DNA of 64,000 bases from positions 372,001-436,000 of the forward strand of contig NZ_BMTQ01000001.1 of NCBI RefSeq assembly GCF_014649755.1, given 5' to 3'. Shown piece by piece: positions 1 through 8,053 of the stretch. Below the pieces are notes generated by a model that saw only the letters and a list, made by a program, of their open reading frames with translations, had not been told where the DNA came from and made no database searches. Source of the DNA: Streptomyces litmocidini. GTDB lineage: Bacteria; Actinomycetota; Actinomycetes; Streptomycetales; Streptomycetaceae. Every line of letters begins with the position of its first letter. Position 1 is the stretch's first letter. Position numbers and translations under genes: made by a program.

Positions 1-220
1 CGGGCAGCAGCGTGCCGTCGGCCCGGACCACCCGCCACCAGGGGGCCGTCCCTCCGTACAGGGCCATGACCCGGCCGACCTGGCGCGGTCCGCCCTCGCC
101 GAGCCACTCGGCCACGTCGCCGTAGGTCATGACGCGGCCGGGAGGGATCGCGTCGGCGAGGTCGAGCACCCGCTCCGCGTACTCGGGCAGTTCTCCGGTC
201 TCCCCCACGTGCTCCTCCAT
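1..220 (-). CDS. MGMT-family alkyltransferase-like protein (3' part outside window)
   Basis: The N-terminal 73 codons of a protein running off the left edge. The readable part contains AIPPGRVMTYGDVAEWLG and the following GRVMALYGGTAPWWRVVRADG, the helix-turn-helix and 'arginine finger' part of O6-alkylguanine-DNA alkyltransferase and its alkyltransferase-like (ATL) relatives. ATL proteins bind alkylated guanine and hand it to nucleotide excision repair, but lack the PCHR active-site cysteine; that site lies beyond the edge, so repair enzyme versus ATL cannot be decided. The usual family length is about 100-110 residues, so roughly one third is missing. In-frame ATGs at 226 and 235 are alternative starts. 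The M. tuberculosis counterpart (Rv3204) also lies near moeZ, which supports the call. Confidence 0.7.
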   Translation of the reverse strand, partial: MEEHVGETGELPEYAERVLDLADAIPPGRVMTYGDVAEWLGEGGPRQVGRVMALYGGTAPWWRVVRADGTLLP

Positions 221-337
221 GCTCATCCGCCCCATCCTGCCTCACCCCACCGACATGGCCCTGATGCCTCCGCGCGGCAGCTCTTCGTGCCACCATCGTG
301 CGGGCGGTGACTGGTGATACGAGATCAAGAGCGACAA

Positions 338-374
338 GTACAAGAACACGTACCAGAACAAGACGTAACAGAAC
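338..374 (+). promoter_or_regulatory. Three direct repeats GTAMMAGAAC in an A-rich leader
   Basis: GTACAAGAAC (338-347), GTACCAGAAC (350-359) and GTAACAGAAC (365-374) stand upstream of the membrane-protein gene. They lie in an A-rich tract (about 320-400) unlike anything around it. If this tract were translated in frame with the gene, nearly every codon would end in A, which these genes avoid, so it reads as untranslated DNA. Spacing is 12 and 15 bp. A regulator-binding site or leader element is inferred. Confidence 0.4.
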
Positions 375-406
375 GAGACCGACAAGACGCGCATGCAGAG
401 ACGGAC

Positions 407-3052
407 ATGGTGATGGGGCAGGACACGCAGCCGCCCGGCGGGGCTCAGCCCGACGTGCCCGAGCGGGTCTCCGGTGACGAGCCGCTGCTCGCCGCCCGTG
501 TCCACCGGCCCTCGGACCTCATGCGGCTGCTCGTCGGTCTGCTCGCCATCGGACTCGTCATCGCCGTCGCCGCGTTCGCCCACGCCACGACCTCGGGCCT
601 GGAGCAGGACATCAACAAGGGGGCGACCGGCACCCCGGACGTCTTCGTCAAGATCGCCGGTCTCGTCTCGTCCATCGCCGTCCTGCTCGTGCCGGTCGCC
701 TTCGCCATCGAGCGGCTGATCAAGCGGGACGGGCTGCGCATCGCGGACGGCGTCCTCGCCGCCGTCCTGGCGCACGGCGTCACCCTCGCCACCGACCTGT
801 GGGTCGCCCAGGCCGCGCCCGGCACGATCCAGGACGCGCTGACCCAGCCGCAGTCCGGGGGCGGGCTCACGGACCCGGTGCACAACTACCTCGCGCCGGT
901 GATCGCGTACATGACGGCCGTCGGCATGGCCCGCAGGCCCCGCTGGCGGGTGTCGCTCTGGGTGGTGCTGCTGCTCGACGCGTTCACGATGCTGGTGGCC
1001 GGCTACACCACCGCCCTCTCGATCATCCTGACCGTCCTGATCGGCTGGACGGTGGCGTACGGCACGCTGTACGCCGTCGGCTCGCCGAACGTCCGGCCCA
1101 CCGGGCAGACCCTCCTCGCCGGTCTGCGCCGGGTCGGCTTCCGGCCGGTGACCGCGCTGCGGGCCGAGGGCGTGCCCGACGCGGCGGACAGCGCCGACCG
1201 GGGCCGCCGCTACATCGTGACCCTGGAGGACGGGCCGCCGCTCGACGTCACCGTCGTCGACCGGGAGCAGCAGGCGCACGGCTTCTTCTACCGCGCGTGG
1301 CGGCGGATCACCCTGCGGACGATCACCACCCGCCGCTCGATCGTCTCGCTGCGCCAGGCCCTGGAGCAGGAGGCGCTCCTCGCGTACGCGGCGATCGCCG
1401 CCGGGGCGAACGCGCCCAAGCTGATCGCCACCTCGGAGCTCGGCCCGGACGCCGTGATGCTGGTGTACGAGCACACCGGCGGCCGGAACCTGGACTCCCT
1501 CGACGACGCCGAGATCACCGACGAGCTGGTCCGCAGCGCCTGGCGGCAGGTACGGGCGCTGCAGTCGCGGCGGATCGCGCACCGCCGGCTCACGGGGGAC
1601 GCGATCCTGGTGGATCGTTCCGGCAGGGTGATCCTGACCGATCTGCGGGGCGGCGAGATCGCGGCCGGCGACCTGGTCCTGCGGATGGACACCGCCCAGC
1701 TGCTCACCACCCTGGGTCTGCGGGTCGGGGCGGAGCGGGCGGTCGCCGCGGCCGTCGAGGTCCTCGGCCCGGACACCGTCGCCGACTGTCTGCCGCTGCT
1801 CCAGCCGATCGCGCTGAGCCGCTCCACGCGCGCGACGCTGCGGAAGCGGGCGCGGGAACGGTCCGCGCGGGAACGGGAGGCCGTGCTCGCGGCCTCGGAG
1901 GCGGCCAAGCACGAGCGGGAGCTCGCGAAGGCCGAGGCGGCCGCGGACCGGAAGGCCGTACGGGCGGAGACGAAGGCCGAGAAGAAGGCGGACAAGAAGG
2001 CCGAGAAGCGGGCCCTCGACACCGCCCTGGACGAGGCCCGCGAGGAGGACCTGCTCGCGCAGATCCGGCAGCAGGTGCTGCTGATCCGCCCGCAGGCCCC
2101 GGTGGAGCCGGTCCGCCTGGAGCGGATCAAGCCGCGGACCCTGGTCAGCCTGATCGCGGGCGCGGTCGCCGCGTACTTCCTGCTCTCGCAGATCGCCCGT
2201 ACGCCGCTGTCGACCATCAGCGAGGCGGACTGGCGGTGGGTGGCGGCGGCCGTGCTGTTCTCGGCGCTCAGCTACGTGGCGGCGGCGATGAGCCTGCTCG
2301 GCTTCGTGCCCGAACGGGTCGGGTTCTGGCGGACGGTGGTGGCGCAGGTCGCCGGCTCCTTCGTGAAGATCGTCGCCCCGGCGGCGGTCGGCGGCGTCGC
2401 CCTGAACACCCGCTTCCTCCAGCGCTCGGGGGTGCGCCCGGGGCTCGCGGTGGCGAGCGTCGGCGCCTCCCAGCTCTTCGGCCTCGGGGCGCACATCCTG
2501 CTCCTGCTCTCCTTCGGCTATCTGACGGGTACGGAGAAGTCGCAGTCCTTCACCCCGTCGAGGACGGTCATCGCCGGGCTCCTGACGGTCGCGGTGCTCG
2601 TCCTGGTGGTGACGGCGATCCCGTTCATGCGCAAGTTCGTGTCGACGCGGCTGCGCTCGCTCTTCGCCGGCGTGGTGCCCCGCATGCTGGACGTGCTCCA
2701 GCGGCCGATGAAGCTGCTGACCGGCATCAGCGGGATGCTGCTCCTCACGGGCGCGTTCGTGTTCTGCCTGGACGCCTCGATCCAGGCCTTCGGGCACGGC
2801 CACCAGACGATCAGCTACGCGAGCGTGGCCGTCGTCTTCCTCGCGGGCAACGCCCTCGGCTCGGCGGCGCCGACGCCGGGCGGCGTCGGCGCGGTCGAGG
2901 GCGCGCTGACCGTCGGCCTGGTGACGGTGGGGGACCTGCCGCTGGAGGTCGCGACCCCGGCGGTGCTCCTCTTCCGCCTGCTGACGCTGTGGATCCCGGT
3001 GCTGCCGGGGTGGCTCTGCTTCAACTGGCTGACCAAGCAGGAAGCCCTGTGA
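407..3052 (+). CDS. Flippase-like (LPG synthase TM domain) membrane protein with pseudokinase-like middle domain
   Basis: An 881-residue membrane protein. The N-terminal third has several hydrophobic segments (from about residue 40 to 230). The middle (about 265-460) resembles an APH/protein-kinase fold but looks degenerate: the catalytic-loop equivalent reads HRRLTGDAILVD and the metal loop DLRGGEIA, with no obvious catalytic lysine or aspartate. A charged KAEKKADKKAEKRA coiled segment follows (about 480-560). The C-terminal 300 residues carry at least six membrane spans of the lysylphosphatidylglycerol synthase / UPF0104 flippase-like family. There is no soluble aminoacyl-transferase domain, so a lipid-linked transport or flippase role is more likely than lysyl-PG synthesis. 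The start at 407 is chosen because the in-frame upstream extension to 314 uses codons ending in A; 413 is also possible. Confidence 0.75.
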   Translation: MVMGQDTQPPGGAQPDVPERVSGDEPLLAARVHRPSDLMRLLVGLLAIGLVIAVAAFAHATTSGLEQDINKGATGTPDVFVKIAGLVSSIAVLLVPVAFAIERLIKRDGLRIADGVLAAVLAHGVTLATDLWVAQAAPGTIQDALTQPQSGGGLTDPVHNYLAPVIAYMTAVGMARRPRWRVSLWVVLLLDAFTMLVAGYTTALSIILTVLIGWTVAYGTLYAVGSPNVRPTGQTLLAGLRRVGFRPVTALRAEGVPDAADSADRGRRYIVTLEDGPPLDVTVVDREQQAHGFFYRAWRRITLRTITTRRSIVSLRQALEQEALLAYAAIAAGANAPKLIATSELGPDAVMLVYEHTGGRNLDSLDDAEITDELVRSAWRQVRALQSRRIAHRRLTGDAILVDRSGRVILTDLRGGEIAAGDLVLRMDTAQLLTTLGLRVGAERAVAAAVEVLGPDTVADCLPLLQPIALSRSTRATLRKRARERSAREREAVLAASEAAKHERELAKAEAAADRKAVRAETKAEKKADKKAEKRALDTALDEAREEDLLAQIRQQVLLIRPQAPVEPVRLERIKPRTLVSLIAGAVAAYFLLSQIARTPLSTISEADWRWVAAAVLFSALSYVAAAMSLLGFVPERVGFWRTVVAQVAGSFVKIVAPAAVGGVALNTRFLQRSGVRPGLAVASVGASQLFGLGAHILLLLSFGYLTGTEKSQSFTPSRTVIAGLLTVAVLVLVVTAIPFMRKFVSTRLRSLFAGVVPRMLDVLQRPMKLLTGISGMLLLTGAFVFCLDASIQAFGHGHQTISYASVAVVFLAGNALGSAAPTPGGVGAVEGALTVGLVTVGDLPLEVATPAVLLFRLLTLWIPVLPGWLCFNWLTKQEAL

Positions 3053-3095
3053 GGCCCGTGGGGCCCGTCCGCCGGAGCGGCGTCGGGGCCCGGCG

Positions 3096-3138
3096 GCGCT
3101 CCGGGGCCGACGGTGTTCCGGGGCCGGCCCCGGAGCGC
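3096..3138 (+). terminator. Factor-independent-type hairpin
   Basis: A 13-bp perfect stem pairs GCGCTCCGGGGCC (3096-3108) with 3126-3138. It begins 44 nt after the membrane-protein stop codon. An alternative 18-bp palindrome at 3117-3134 overlaps it. There is no U-tract, as is usual in Streptomyces. Confidence 0.6.
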
Positions 3139-3284
3139 GGCCGGCCGTGATCCGCCGGGCGTCCCCCGGCGGGCCTCCCGTCGGTCGGGCCGGGCCCGCG
3201 GCGTGACCGGCGGGCCCTCCCGTCCGCCACCCGCTTGGACCCCCGTCCCGCGCGGGGGCGCGGGCGGCGGCCCACGATGGGCCT

Positions 3285-4865
3285 ATGCCGATCTCCGCCG
3301 CCCACCGCGCCGCTCTGCTCACCGCCGCCACCGTGCTGGTCGCCGCCGGCTGCTCGGACGGGGGAGACGGGGCGACGGACCCGGTGAAGGCGTCCGCCAC
3401 CGCGAGCGGGCTCGCGGCGCTGACGGCGCAGAAGCTGTCCTGGGCGCCCTGCCCGGCACCGTCGGCAGCCGAGGGCGGCGGGCCGTCGCCCTCACCGCTG
3501 CCCGGGGGCACCGTCTGGGAGTGCTCCTTCCTCCAGACGCCGCTCGACTGGTCGGCGCCGGACGGCGACAGGATCGAGCTGGCCCTCATCCGGGCCAGGG
3601 CGAAGGACAGCGCCCGGCGGATCGGCTCGCTCGTCTTCAACTTCGGCGGGCCGGGCGGCTCCGGAGTCACCGGCCTGCCCGGTTTCGCCGGCGACTACGA
3701 GACCCTGCGCGGCCGCTACGACCTGGTCTCCTTCGACCCGCGCGGGGTCGGCCGCAGCGACCCCGTCGAGTGCGCCACCGACAAGGAGCTCGACGCCTAC
3801 TACGCCCTGGACTTCACGCCCGACGACACCGCCGAGGAGCGGACGCTGTCCGACGCGCAGAAGCGGTACGCGAAGGGCTGCGAGCGGGACGCGGGCGCGG
3901 CCCTGCCGCACGTCGGCACGGAGAACGCGGCCCGGGACATGGACCTGATGCGCCAGGTCCTCGGCGACGAGAAGCTGCACTACTTCGGCATCTCGTACGG
4001 CACCGAACTCGGCGGCGTCTACGCCCACATGTTCCCCGGGAACGTGGGCCGGGCCGTCTTCGACGGGGTCGTCGACCCGGACGCGGGCGTCGAGGAGGGG
4101 GCGCTCGGCCAGACGAAGGGCTTCCAGCTCGCGCTGGACAACTTCGCCCAGGCCTGCGTGGACCGCGGCGACGAGTGCGCGCTGCCGGGCGGCAGCGTCG
4201 CCGAGATCGAGAAGGGGATCACGGACCTCCTCGCGGACCTCGACAAGAAGCCGATCACCGGGATCGGCAACCGGAAGCTGACCCAGACGCAGGCCACCAA
4301 CGGCATCGCGCAGGCCCTGTACTCGAAGGAGTTCTGGCCGTATCTGGAGCAGGGGCTCGACGCGGCCGACGGCGGCGACGGGGGGCTGCTCCTCTCCCTG
4401 TCCGACTCGATGAACGGGCGCGGCGAGAACGGCTCGTACAGCAACATCCAGGCCGCGAACGCGGCCATCAACTGCGTGGACTTCAAGGAGCGCTACACCC
4501 TCGGGCAGGCGAAGGAGCGGCTCGGCCAGTTCCGCGAGGCCTCTCCCGTCTTCGGCGACTTCATGGGCTGGGCGCTGGCGAGCTGCTCGAACTGGCCGGT
4601 GCCGGGAGGGTGGGAACACCCGGACGTGTCCGCGCCGGGCTCGGCGCCGATCCTGGTCGTCGGGAACACCGGCGACCCGGCCACGCCGTACGAGGGCGCC
4701 CGGGCCATGGTGAAGGCGCTCGGCGAGGGCGTCGGGGTGGAGCTGACGTACGAGGGCGAGGGCCACGGCGCGTACAACGGCGGCAGCGCGTGCGTGAAGA
4801 AGGCGGTGGACGACTACCTGCTGGCGGGCAAGGTCCCGACCTCGGGCACGGTCTGCAAGAAGTGA
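3285..4865 (+). CDS. Secreted lipoprotein alpha/beta-hydrolase, tripeptidyl-aminopeptidase (S33 / SlpD-E) family
   Basis: A 526-residue protein with a lipoprotein signal (hydrophobic core, then VAAGC, lipidated Cys23), so it is probably anchored outside the membrane. The alpha/beta-hydrolase core has the oxyanion-hole motif FNFGGPGGSG near residue 120, the nucleophile elbow GISYG with Ser237, and a TAP-like C-terminal domain containing GNTGDPATPY and the catalytic His494 in GEGHGAY. Streptomyces SlpD/SlpE/Tap relatives release tripeptides or amino acids from the N-termini of extracellular peptides. There is no Shine-Dalgarno; a CACGAT hexamer lies 6 nt before the ATG, so the transcript may be leaderless. 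It is monocistronic between two hairpin terminators. Confidence 0.85.
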   Translation: MPISAAHRAALLTAATVLVAAGCSDGGDGATDPVKASATASGLAALTAQKLSWAPCPAPSAAEGGGPSPSPLPGGTVWECSFLQTPLDWSAPDGDRIELALIRARAKDSARRIGSLVFNFGGPGGSGVTGLPGFAGDYETLRGRYDLVSFDPRGVGRSDPVECATDKELDAYYALDFTPDDTAEERTLSDAQKRYAKGCERDAGAALPHVGTENAARDMDLMRQVLGDEKLHYFGISYGTELGGVYAHMFPGNVGRAVFDGVVDPDAGVEEGALGQTKGFQLALDNFAQACVDRGDECALPGGSVAEIEKGITDLLADLDKKPITGIGNRKLTQTQATNGIAQALYSKEFWPYLEQGLDAADGGDGGLLLSLSDSMNGRGENGSYSNIQAANAAINCVDFKERYTLGQAKERLGQFREASPVFGDFMGWALASCSNWPVPGGWEHPDVSAPGSAPILVVGNTGDPATPYEGARAMVKALGEGVGVELTYEGEGHGAYNGGSACVKKAVDDYLLAGKVPTSGTVCKK

Positions 4866-4904
4866 CGGCCCCGGACGCGCGAAGAGGCGGCGGTCCCGGG
4901 CGCG

Positions 4905-4946
4905 CGGAAGGCCCCGGAACCGCCGACGCGGGTCCGGGGCCTTCCG
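4905..4946. terminator. Bidirectional terminator between peptidase and moeZ
   Basis: A perfect 14-bp stem pairs CGGAAGGCCCCGGA (4905-4918) with 4933-4946 across a 14-nt loop. It lies between two convergent stop codons (4865 and 4960). Confidence 0.75.
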
Positions 4947-4959
4947 TGGCGGGCACGTC

Positions 4960-6138
4960 CTAGTAGACCGGCTTCTCGGGCTCGATCTGGTGGACCCAGC
5001 CGATCACGCCGCCGCCGACGTGGACCGCGTCCGCGAAGCCCGCGGACTTGAGGACCGCGAGGACTTCCGCACTGCGGACGCCCGTCTTGCAGTGCAGGAC
5101 GATCCGCCGGTCCTGCGGGAGGTCCTGGAGGGCGTTGCCCATCAGGAACTCGTTCTTCGGGATCAGCCGCGCGCCCGGGATCGAGACGATCTCGTACTCG
5201 TTCGGCTCGCGGACGTCGATGATGTCGATCTTCTCGTCCGCGTCGATCCACTCCTTGAGCTGCTTCGGAGTGATCGTCGAGCCGAGCGCCGCCTCCTGGG
5301 CCTCCTCGGACACGACGCCGCAGAAGGCCTCGTAGTCGATGAGCTCGGTGACGGTCGGGTTCTCGCCGCAGACCGCGCAGTTGGGGTCCTTGCGGACCTT
5401 GACCTGGCGGTACTGCATCTCCAGGGCGTCGTAGATCATCAGACGGCCGACCAGCGGGTCGCCCACGCCGGCCAGGACCTTGATGGCCTCGGTGACCTGG
5501 ATGGAGCCGATGGACGCGCAGAGCACGCCCAGGACGCCGCCCTCGGCGCAGGACGGGACCATGCCCGGCGGCGGGGGCTCCGGGTAGAGGCAGCGGTAGC
5601 AGGGGCCGTACTCGGACCAGAAGACCGACGCCTGGCCGTCGAAGCGGTAGATCGAGCCCCAGACGTACGGCTTGTTCAGCAGCACGCAGGCGTCGTTCAC
5701 CAGGTACCGGGTGGCGAAGTTGTCGGTGCCGTCGACGATCAGGTCGTACTGACCGAAGATGTCCATCACGTTCTCGGCCTCGAGCCGCTCCTCGTGAAGG
5801 ATCACGTTCACGTACGGGTTGATGCCGAGCACGCTGTCGCGCGCCGACTCGGCCTTGGAGCGGCCGATGTCGGCCTGGCTGTGGATGATCTGGCGCTGGA
5901 GGTTCGACTCGTCGACCTCGTCGAACTCCACGATGCCGAGCGTGCCCACGCCGGCGGCGGCCAGGTACATCAGGGCCGGGGAACCGAGACCGCCGGCGCC
6001 CACACAGAGCACCTTGGCGTTCTTCAGCCGCTTCTGCCCGTCCATCCCGACGTCCGGGATGATCAGGTGGCGGGAGTACCTGCGGACCTCGTCTACGGTG
6101 AGCTCGGAAGCCGGCTCGACCAGGGGTGGCAGCGACAC
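4960..6138 (-). CDS. moeZ: MoeZ: adenylyltransferase/sulfurtransferase
   Basis: A 392-residue two-domain protein. The N-terminal ThiF/MoeB domain has the nucleotide loop GAGGLG (47-52), DGTDNF (136-141) and a zinc site C180xxC183 with C254xxC257. The C-terminal rhodanese domain (about 295-392) has active-site Cys350 in HCKTGVRS. It adenylates the C-terminal glycine of small sulfur-carrier proteins (MoaD, ThiS, CysO and others) and converts it to a thiocarboxylate, feeding molybdopterin, thiamine, cysteine or natural-product thio groups. The protein matches the usual length and all catalytic residues are present. The start codon is followed by MSLPPLVEPASELTVDEVRRYSRHL, the typical family N-terminus. 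The gene lies 63 bp after the upstream polysaccharide-like operon and could receive read-through. Confidence 0.95.
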   Translation of the reverse strand: MSLPPLVEPASELTVDEVRRYSRHLIIPDVGMDGQKRLKNAKVLCVGAGGLGSPALMYLAAAGVGTLGIVEFDEVDESNLQRQIIHSQADIGRSKAESARDSVLGINPYVNVILHEERLEAENVMDIFGQYDLIVDGTDNFATRYLVNDACVLLNKPYVWGSIYRFDGQASVFWSEYGPCYRCLYPEPPPPGMVPSCAEGGVLGVLCASIGSIQVTEAIKVLAGVGDPLVGRLMIYDALEMQYRQVKVRKDPNCAVCGENPTVTELIDYEAFCGVVSEEAQEAALGSTITPKQLKEWIDADEKIDIIDVREPNEYEIVSIPGARLIPKNEFLMGNALQDLPQDRRIVLHCKTGVRSAEVLAVLKSAGFADAVHVGGGVIGWVHQIEPEKPVY

Positions 6139-6201
6139 GGAGTCTCCGATGGTCGGTATGTCAGTACGGTTGTTCTCCCCGTAACACTGCCACGCCCCTT
6201 C

Positions 6202-6948
6202 TCATTCCGAGACACCCGTTCCGATCCGCGAGACGATTTCGTCCCAGTAGCCGGGCAGCGATTGAAATGGGGCGCTTTGCCCCGGCCGCCACGCGCGGTC
6301 CGTGAAGAAGATCGTTCCCGCTCCCTGCCAGCGGGCGATCCGCAGGGCCTCGTCCAGGTGGGTGCGCGGCACCCCGTGGACGAGGTGGACGAACTTGGCC
6401 TCCGTGTACTCGGCGGTCCACTCCGCCACCTGCGACCAGCGGTAGTCCACCCAGGAACCGGTGAAGGTCACCAGCTGGTCGGCGGCCTCGGCGTACCCCG
6501 GATGGGGGTGGGTGCCGTGACCGAGGACGAGGTGGGCCTCGCCGCCGAGGACGGCCTCCAGGGCGGCGGTGAGCCGCCGCGTCCCCGCCAGGTCCGCCCG
6601 GTCGGCGGGGGCCCGGTCCAGGTAGAAGCCGTCGACCCGGTACCAGTCGAGGAAGCGGTGGGCGTCCGAGACGAGCTCCCCGAAGGGCCGGGAGCCGTAC
6701 GCCAGGTCCAGGTGCCCGAGCACCTTCACCCCGGTGTTCCGCAGCTTCCCGGCCGCCTCCAGGCAGTGCGGGTCGGGGCGGCTCCCGGGGCCCTCCGCCA
6801 CGTTGAGCACCGCCCAGTGCAGGGGCGTCCCGGGACGGGTCAGCTCGGCCCACTCGACGGGGGCGAGCAGGGGGTGGGCGTAGCCCGGGACGCCGAAGCC
6901 GAGCGCCTGGACGGCCCCGGTGGCCGTGGTCCCCGTCAGATGCGACAC
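6202..6948 (-). CDS. Spherulin-4 (Sph3/GH135-like) family protein
   Basis: A 248-residue protein without signal peptide or membrane span. The TIM-barrel-like pattern GVPGYAHP...WAVLNVAEGPGSRPD...VLGHLDLAYGSRP...FLDWYRVDGFYLDRAP...DQLVTFTGSW matches spherulation-specific family 4, whose fungal member Sph3 cleaves N-acetylgalactosamine-rich galactosaminogalactan. In the signature strand, fungal enzymes carry Asp-Glu (as I recall, D166-E167); here it is D111-R112. The later glutamate position is also replaced (TFTGSW at 162-167). Enzymatic activity is therefore uncertain, and a carbohydrate-binding or altered hydrolase role is possible. The start overlaps the end of the epimerase gene by 13 nt, so the two are almost certainly co-translated. 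Confidence 0.75.
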   Translation of the reverse strand: MSHLTGTTATGAVQALGFGVPGYAHPLLAPVEWAELTRPGTPLHWAVLNVAEGPGSRPDPHCLEAAGKLRNTGVKVLGHLDLAYGSRPFGELVSDAHRFLDWYRVDGFYLDRAPADRADLAGTRRLTAALEAVLGGEAHLVLGHGTHPHPGYAEAADQLVTFTGSWVDYRWSQVAEWTAEYTEAKFVHLVHGVPRTHLDEALRIARWQGAGTIFFTDRAWRPGQSAPFQSLPGYWDEIVSRIGTGVSE

Positions 6949-7907
6949 GCCGCCTCCATCCAGATGTCGGCGAGGGACTCCTCCAGGTTGATCCGGGGCC
7001 GCCAGCCGAGCCGGTCGCGGGCGGTGCGGACGTCGGCCTGCTGCCAGGGCCCGCAGCCGTCGGGATACGGGTACGGGGCGGAGGCCAGCTGGTCGGCGAT
7101 GGTCCCCTCGGTGCGGGGGGCGCCGATCATCGGGCGCTGCGGGATCCCGTGCGGGGCGTCCAGCTCGTGCAGGTTGCCGGAGTAGCCGGCGACCCGGGCG
7201 AGGACGGCGGCGGCGTCCCGGAGCTTGACGGCGCGGCCGGTGCCGATGTTGACCACGCCCTGGGCGGCGGAGAGGGAGGCGGCGTGGACGGCCCGCGCCA
7301 CGTCCCGCACGTCGACGAAGTCCCGCTGCACGCCGAGGCCGCTGAGCTTGAGCTCGCCGTCCCCGGCCTGCATGGCGCGGCGCATCGCCTCGGCGAGGCG
7401 GCCGAGCGGGGAGCCGGCCGGCGTGCCGGGGCCGACCGGGGAGAAGACCCGCAGGACGACGGCGTCGAGTCCGGAGCCGAGGACGAGTTCCGTCGCGGCG
7501 AGCTTGGACACGCCGTACGGGCCGCCGGGGCGCGGGATCGCGTCCTCGGCCGTGGAGGAGCCGGGCTGGCTCGGCCCGTACTCCGAGGCGCAGCCGACCT
7601 GGACGAGCCGGGCCCCGCAGCCGCTGCGGCGCAGGGCCTCGCAGACGGTGGCGACGGCGACGGTGTTGTGCCGGGTCAGTTCGCGGGCGCCGCCCCGGGT
7701 GGCTCCGGCGCAGTTGACGACGACCCCGGGGTGGACGGCGTCCAGGAAGCGGGTGAGCGCGCCGGGGCTGCCGGAGGCGAGGTCGAAGCGCACGTCGGCG
7801 TCGTCGCCCCGGCCGAGCGCGGTGAGGTGGACGGCCGGGTCGGCGAGCAGCCGGTCGGCGACGAAGCGTCCGATGAAGCCGTTGGCTCCGAGCAGTAGCA
7901 CCCTCAT
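6936..7907 (-). CDS. NAD-dependent sugar-nucleotide epimerase/dehydratase (extended SDR)
   Basis: A 323-residue extended short-chain dehydrogenase. It has a Rossmann motif GANGFIG at residues 8-14, a CxxEYG strand and the catalytic YGVSK motif (near 137-141) with downstream RVFSPVGPGTP. Members typically interconvert UDP-Glc/UDP-Gal or UDP-GlcNAc/UDP-GalNAc, or act as dehydratases. The substrate is not readable from sequence, but its place between a PelF-like glycosyltransferase and a spherulin-4 protein suggests supply of a hexosamine donor such as UDP-GalNAc (inference). Its ATG overlaps the stop of a 49-codon ORF as ATGA, and its 3' end overlaps the spherulin gene. Confidence 0.85.
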   Translation of the reverse strand: MRVLLLGANGFIGRFVADRLLADPAVHLTALGRGDDADVRFDLASGSPGALTRFLDAVHPGVVVNCAGATRGGARELTRHNTVAVATVCEALRRSGCGARLVQVGCASEYGPSQPGSSTAEDAIPRPGGPYGVSKLAATELVLGSGLDAVVLRVFSPVGPGTPAGSPLGRLAEAMRRAMQAGDGELKLSGLGVQRDFVDVRDVARAVHAASLSAAQGVVNIGTGRAVKLRDAAAVLARVAGYSGNLHELDAPHGIPQRPMIGAPRTEGTIADQLASAPYPYPDGCGPWQQADVRTARDRLGWRPRINLEESLADIWMEAACRI

Positions 7908-8053
7908 CGTGCGGCCCCTACGTGCCGACCGGCCGGTCCATGGGTTCGGGGGGTCATGATCTTCGTTCTCCTTGCGGGGTGATGAGAGGGGTGACGGGGC
8001 ACGCCCGCGGCGTCGGCTCCGCGGGTGAGCGGGGTCTTCATGGGAGTGCTCAC
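7904..8053 (-). CDS. 49-residue basic ORF coupled to both neighbours
   Basis: An unrecognised 49-codon frame. Its GTG start overlaps the membrane-protein stop as GTGA (8053-8050) and its TGA overlaps the epimerase ATG as ATGA (7907-7904). The peptide is Arg/His/Pro-rich (about a quarter basic) with no membrane segment. An internal ATG at 7957 has a strong Shine-Dalgarno (AAGGAGAACG), giving a 17-residue alternative. It may be a real small protein of the operon or simply a translational bridge carrying ribosomes across the 142-nt gap to the epimerase. The double stop/start overlap is the only evidence; no homology is claimed. Confidence 0.5.
   Translation of the reverse strand: MSTPMKTPLTRGADAAGVPRHPSHHPARRTKIMTPRTHGPAGRHVGAAR

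Noticed and set aside
242..3670. A 1142-codon open frame on the minus strand
   Set aside because: It is a shadow of the membrane-protein and peptidase genes, full of Arg/His/Gln/Pro as expected for the antisense of GC-rich codons, and the true genes have recognisable domains.
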